Below are positions 5,454 through 6,900 of a stretch of 6,900 nucleotides of DNA, piece by piece; the first letter of the stretch is position 1; the number at the start of each line of letters is the position of its first letter. The position numbers and the translations under genes were made by a program. Origin of the DNA: JBGPJM01 sp041485385 (GTDB lineage: Bacteria > Planctomycetota > Phycisphaerae > Phycisphaerales > UBA1924); assembly GCA_041485385.1 (NCBI GenBank), contig JBGPJM010000246.1, forward strand, positions 1 to 6,900, written 5' to 3'. The notes under the pieces are model-generated. The model worked only from the letters and a program-made list of their open reading frames with translations, did not search any database and was not told where the DNA came from.

Positions 5454-6900
5454 CTACCGCGTCTGGCCCACCGCCTCGCCGGCGTCGGCCGCCAGCTTCG
5501 CCCCCCCTTGCGGGCCCTGATCATCCATCCCCGGCCCCCGGACCGCCTCGGCCTCGAGGCTCAGCGCCATCTCGCAGCGCACCCCCTCGGGCGGGAACTC
5601 CAGCCTCACCGAACCGCTCGCCTCGTACGCCACGCCCCCCTCGATCAGCTCGCGCCCGAACCCGCGCCGCGTCGGCGGCGATACCGGCGGCCCCCCGGAC
5701 TCCTGCCAGACCAGACGCAGCATCAGCCCGCACCCGCCAGCCTCGGTGTTCCATCGCACGCCCACCCGCCCGGCCGTCGTCGAGAGCGAGCCGTGCTTCA
5801 GCGCGTTGGTCGCCAGCTCGTGCAGCGCCATCGCCAGCACCGCCGCCGTTCGCGCCGGCAGGATCACCTCCTCCCCCTCGACCAGCACCGCGCTGGTCGC
5901 GCCCAGCCGGAACGCGTCCAGCGTCTGCCGCACCAGCGACGTCAGCCTCGCCCCGTCCCAGTGCGTCTGCGCCAGCGCGTTGTGCGTCCGCGCCAGCGCC
6001 CGCAGCCGCCCCAGCAGCGTCTCGCTCGCCTCGGCCGTGTTCGCCGACCCCTTGAGCGTCTGCTCCGCCAGCGACACCACCGCGGCCATGTTGTTCTTCA
6101 CCCGGTGGTCCAGCTCGGCCATCATGAACGCCTGCCGCTCCTCGGCCCGCTTGCGCTCCGTGATGTCCAGCACGAAGCTTACGCCCTTGCTCCGCGAGCC
6201 CTCCAGGAACGCCGCGCCCATCAGCACCGGCACGCGGCTCCCGTCCTTGCGCACGAACTCCTTCGTGTACGCAGTCGTGATCCCCTTGTCCTGCATCTGC
6301 TCCAGCGCCCGCTCGCTGATCCCCCGTATCTCGCGCGGCGTCATGTTCCGCCAGCTCATCCTCCCCGCCGCCAGTTCCTGGCGCGTGTACCCCACCATCT
6401 TCAGAAACACGTCGTTGGCCTCGGTGATCGCCCCCGAGACCTCCCAGAAGTAGACCCCGATCATGTTCGAGTCCACCACCCGCCGGAACCTCGACTCGCT
6501 CTCGCGGAGCGCCTCCTCCGCCCTCCGGCGCTCCGTGATGTCCACCATCACCCCACGCAGCTTCGTCACCCGCCCCTGCTCGGTCACCACCGTCACGTGG
6601 TCGCGCAGCCACACCGTCGAGCCGTCCGCCTTCACCATCCGGTACTCGAACTGGTGGTCCACGCCCTCGGAGACCGCCTTGAGGCAGAACGGCACCGCCC
6701 ATTCCCGGTCCGCCGCATGCACGTGCTCGACCCAGAAGTTCGGGTTGTTCGTCCACGCCTCCACCGGGTACCCCAGGATCCGCTCCGCCTGCTTGCTCAC
6801 CAGCAGGAACCGGAAGCTCGAGGGGTCCGCCTCCCACACGATCCCGTCGATCGTGTTCACCAGCGCCTCGTAGTTCTCCCGCGAGCGGCGCACCTCCTCC
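5454..6900 (-). CDS. Second HWE-family sensor histidine kinase, partial (N-terminus beyond the right edge)
   Basis: The visible 481 codons run off the window with EEVRRSRENYEALVNT, a typical helical linker into a PAS domain, so the true start lies beyond 6900. Numbering from the Val codon at 6891-6893: PAS 1 at about 8-120 (IDGIVWEADP, ILGYPVEAW, ending GVMVDITERRR) and PAS 2 at about 135-247 (FWEVSGAITEAN, KMVGYTRQEL, ending FVLDITERKR). The phospho-acceptor is H263 in ELDHRVKNNMAAVVSLAEQ. The ATPase domain has His358 in HELATNALKHGSLS, Trp396-x-Glu398 in WQESGGPPV, and GFGRELI at 411-417. The last 30 residues are Gly/Ala-rich and variable. The stop is TAG at 5454-5456. The catalytic half aligns without large gaps to that of the 698-aa kinase. 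No receiver gene adjoins its 3' end. It could be cytosolic or membrane-bound, depending on the missing N-terminus. Confidence 0.95.
   Translation of the reverse strand, partial: EEVRRSRENYEALVNTIDGIVWEADPSSFRFLLVSKQAERILGYPVEAWTNNPNFWVEHVHAADREWAVPFCLKAVSEGVDHQFEYRMVKADGSTVWLRDHVTVVTEQGRVTKLRGVMVDITERRRAEEALRESESRFRRVVDSNMIGVYFWEVSGAITEANDVFLKMVGYTRQELAAGRMSWRNMTPREIRGISERALEQMQDKGITTAYTKEFVRKDGSRVPVLMGAAFLEGSRSKGVSFVLDITERKRAEERQAFMMAELDHRVKNNMAAVVSLAEQTLKGSANTAEASETLLGRLRALARTHNALAQTHWDGARLTSLVRQTLDAFRLGATSAVLVEGEEVILPARTAAVLAMALHELATNALKHGSLSTTAGRVGVRWNTEAGGCGLMLRLVWQESGGPPVSPPTRRGFGRELIEGGVAYEASGSVRLEFPPEGVRCEMALSLEAEAVRGPGMDDQGPQGGAKLAADAGEAVGQTR

Noticed and set aside
6891..6893. GTG at the right edge as the true start of kinase 2, with adjacent GGAGGAG
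   Set aside because: The purine run touches the GTG with no spacer, and in frame it encodes EE of a typical linker helix (EEVRRSRENYEAL). The gene more likely continues past the window.

Overview
The window is very GC-rich DNA (roughly 70% by eye) with strong G/C preference at third codon positions. Four of the six genes have visible starts. Only the start at 1398 has anything resembling a Shine-Dalgarno sequence; those at 2171, 3145 and 5238 have none. Together with the many PAS-linked HWE-type histidine kinases, this suggests a high-GC environmental bacterium. Planctomycetota is a reasonable but unproven guess; nothing here fixes the lineage, and a proteobacterium is possible. I see no tRNA, rRNA, CRISPR array, insertion sequence or attachment site.

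Layout. (a) Positions 1-96 are the last 31 codons of a plus-strand gene that enters from the left. It converges on the next gene with only 3 bases between the stop codons. (b) Positions 100-2171 hold a two-gene minus-strand unit: a 258-aa membrane-anchored DUF4230-like protein, then a 432-aa membrane protein that I cannot assign, joined by a 4-base ATGA stop/start overlap. (c) Positions 2172-2761 (590 bases) have no convincing gene but contain a G-tract cluster with quadruplex potential and several strong GC hairpins. (d) Positions 2762-5238 hold a minus-strand two-component pair: a 698-aa membrane HWE histidine kinase with three PAS domains, then a 127-aa single-domain response regulator carrying PFLFVTGY, again joined by an ATGA overlap. 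(e) Positions 5239-5453 are a 215-base gap. (f) From 5454 to the right edge is the C-terminal part of a second HWE kinase with at least two PAS domains, continuing beyond the window.

How the parts may work together. Kinase 1 most likely senses through its three membrane helices and PAS domains and phosphorylates the co-translated receiver. That receiver has no output domain and would act by protein contact or as a phosphate relay. Kinase 2 has no regulator of its own in view and a catalytic core closely similar to kinase 1, so it may feed the same receiver (inference). The DUF4230 pair is probably a separate transcription unit acting at the membrane; its function is unknown.
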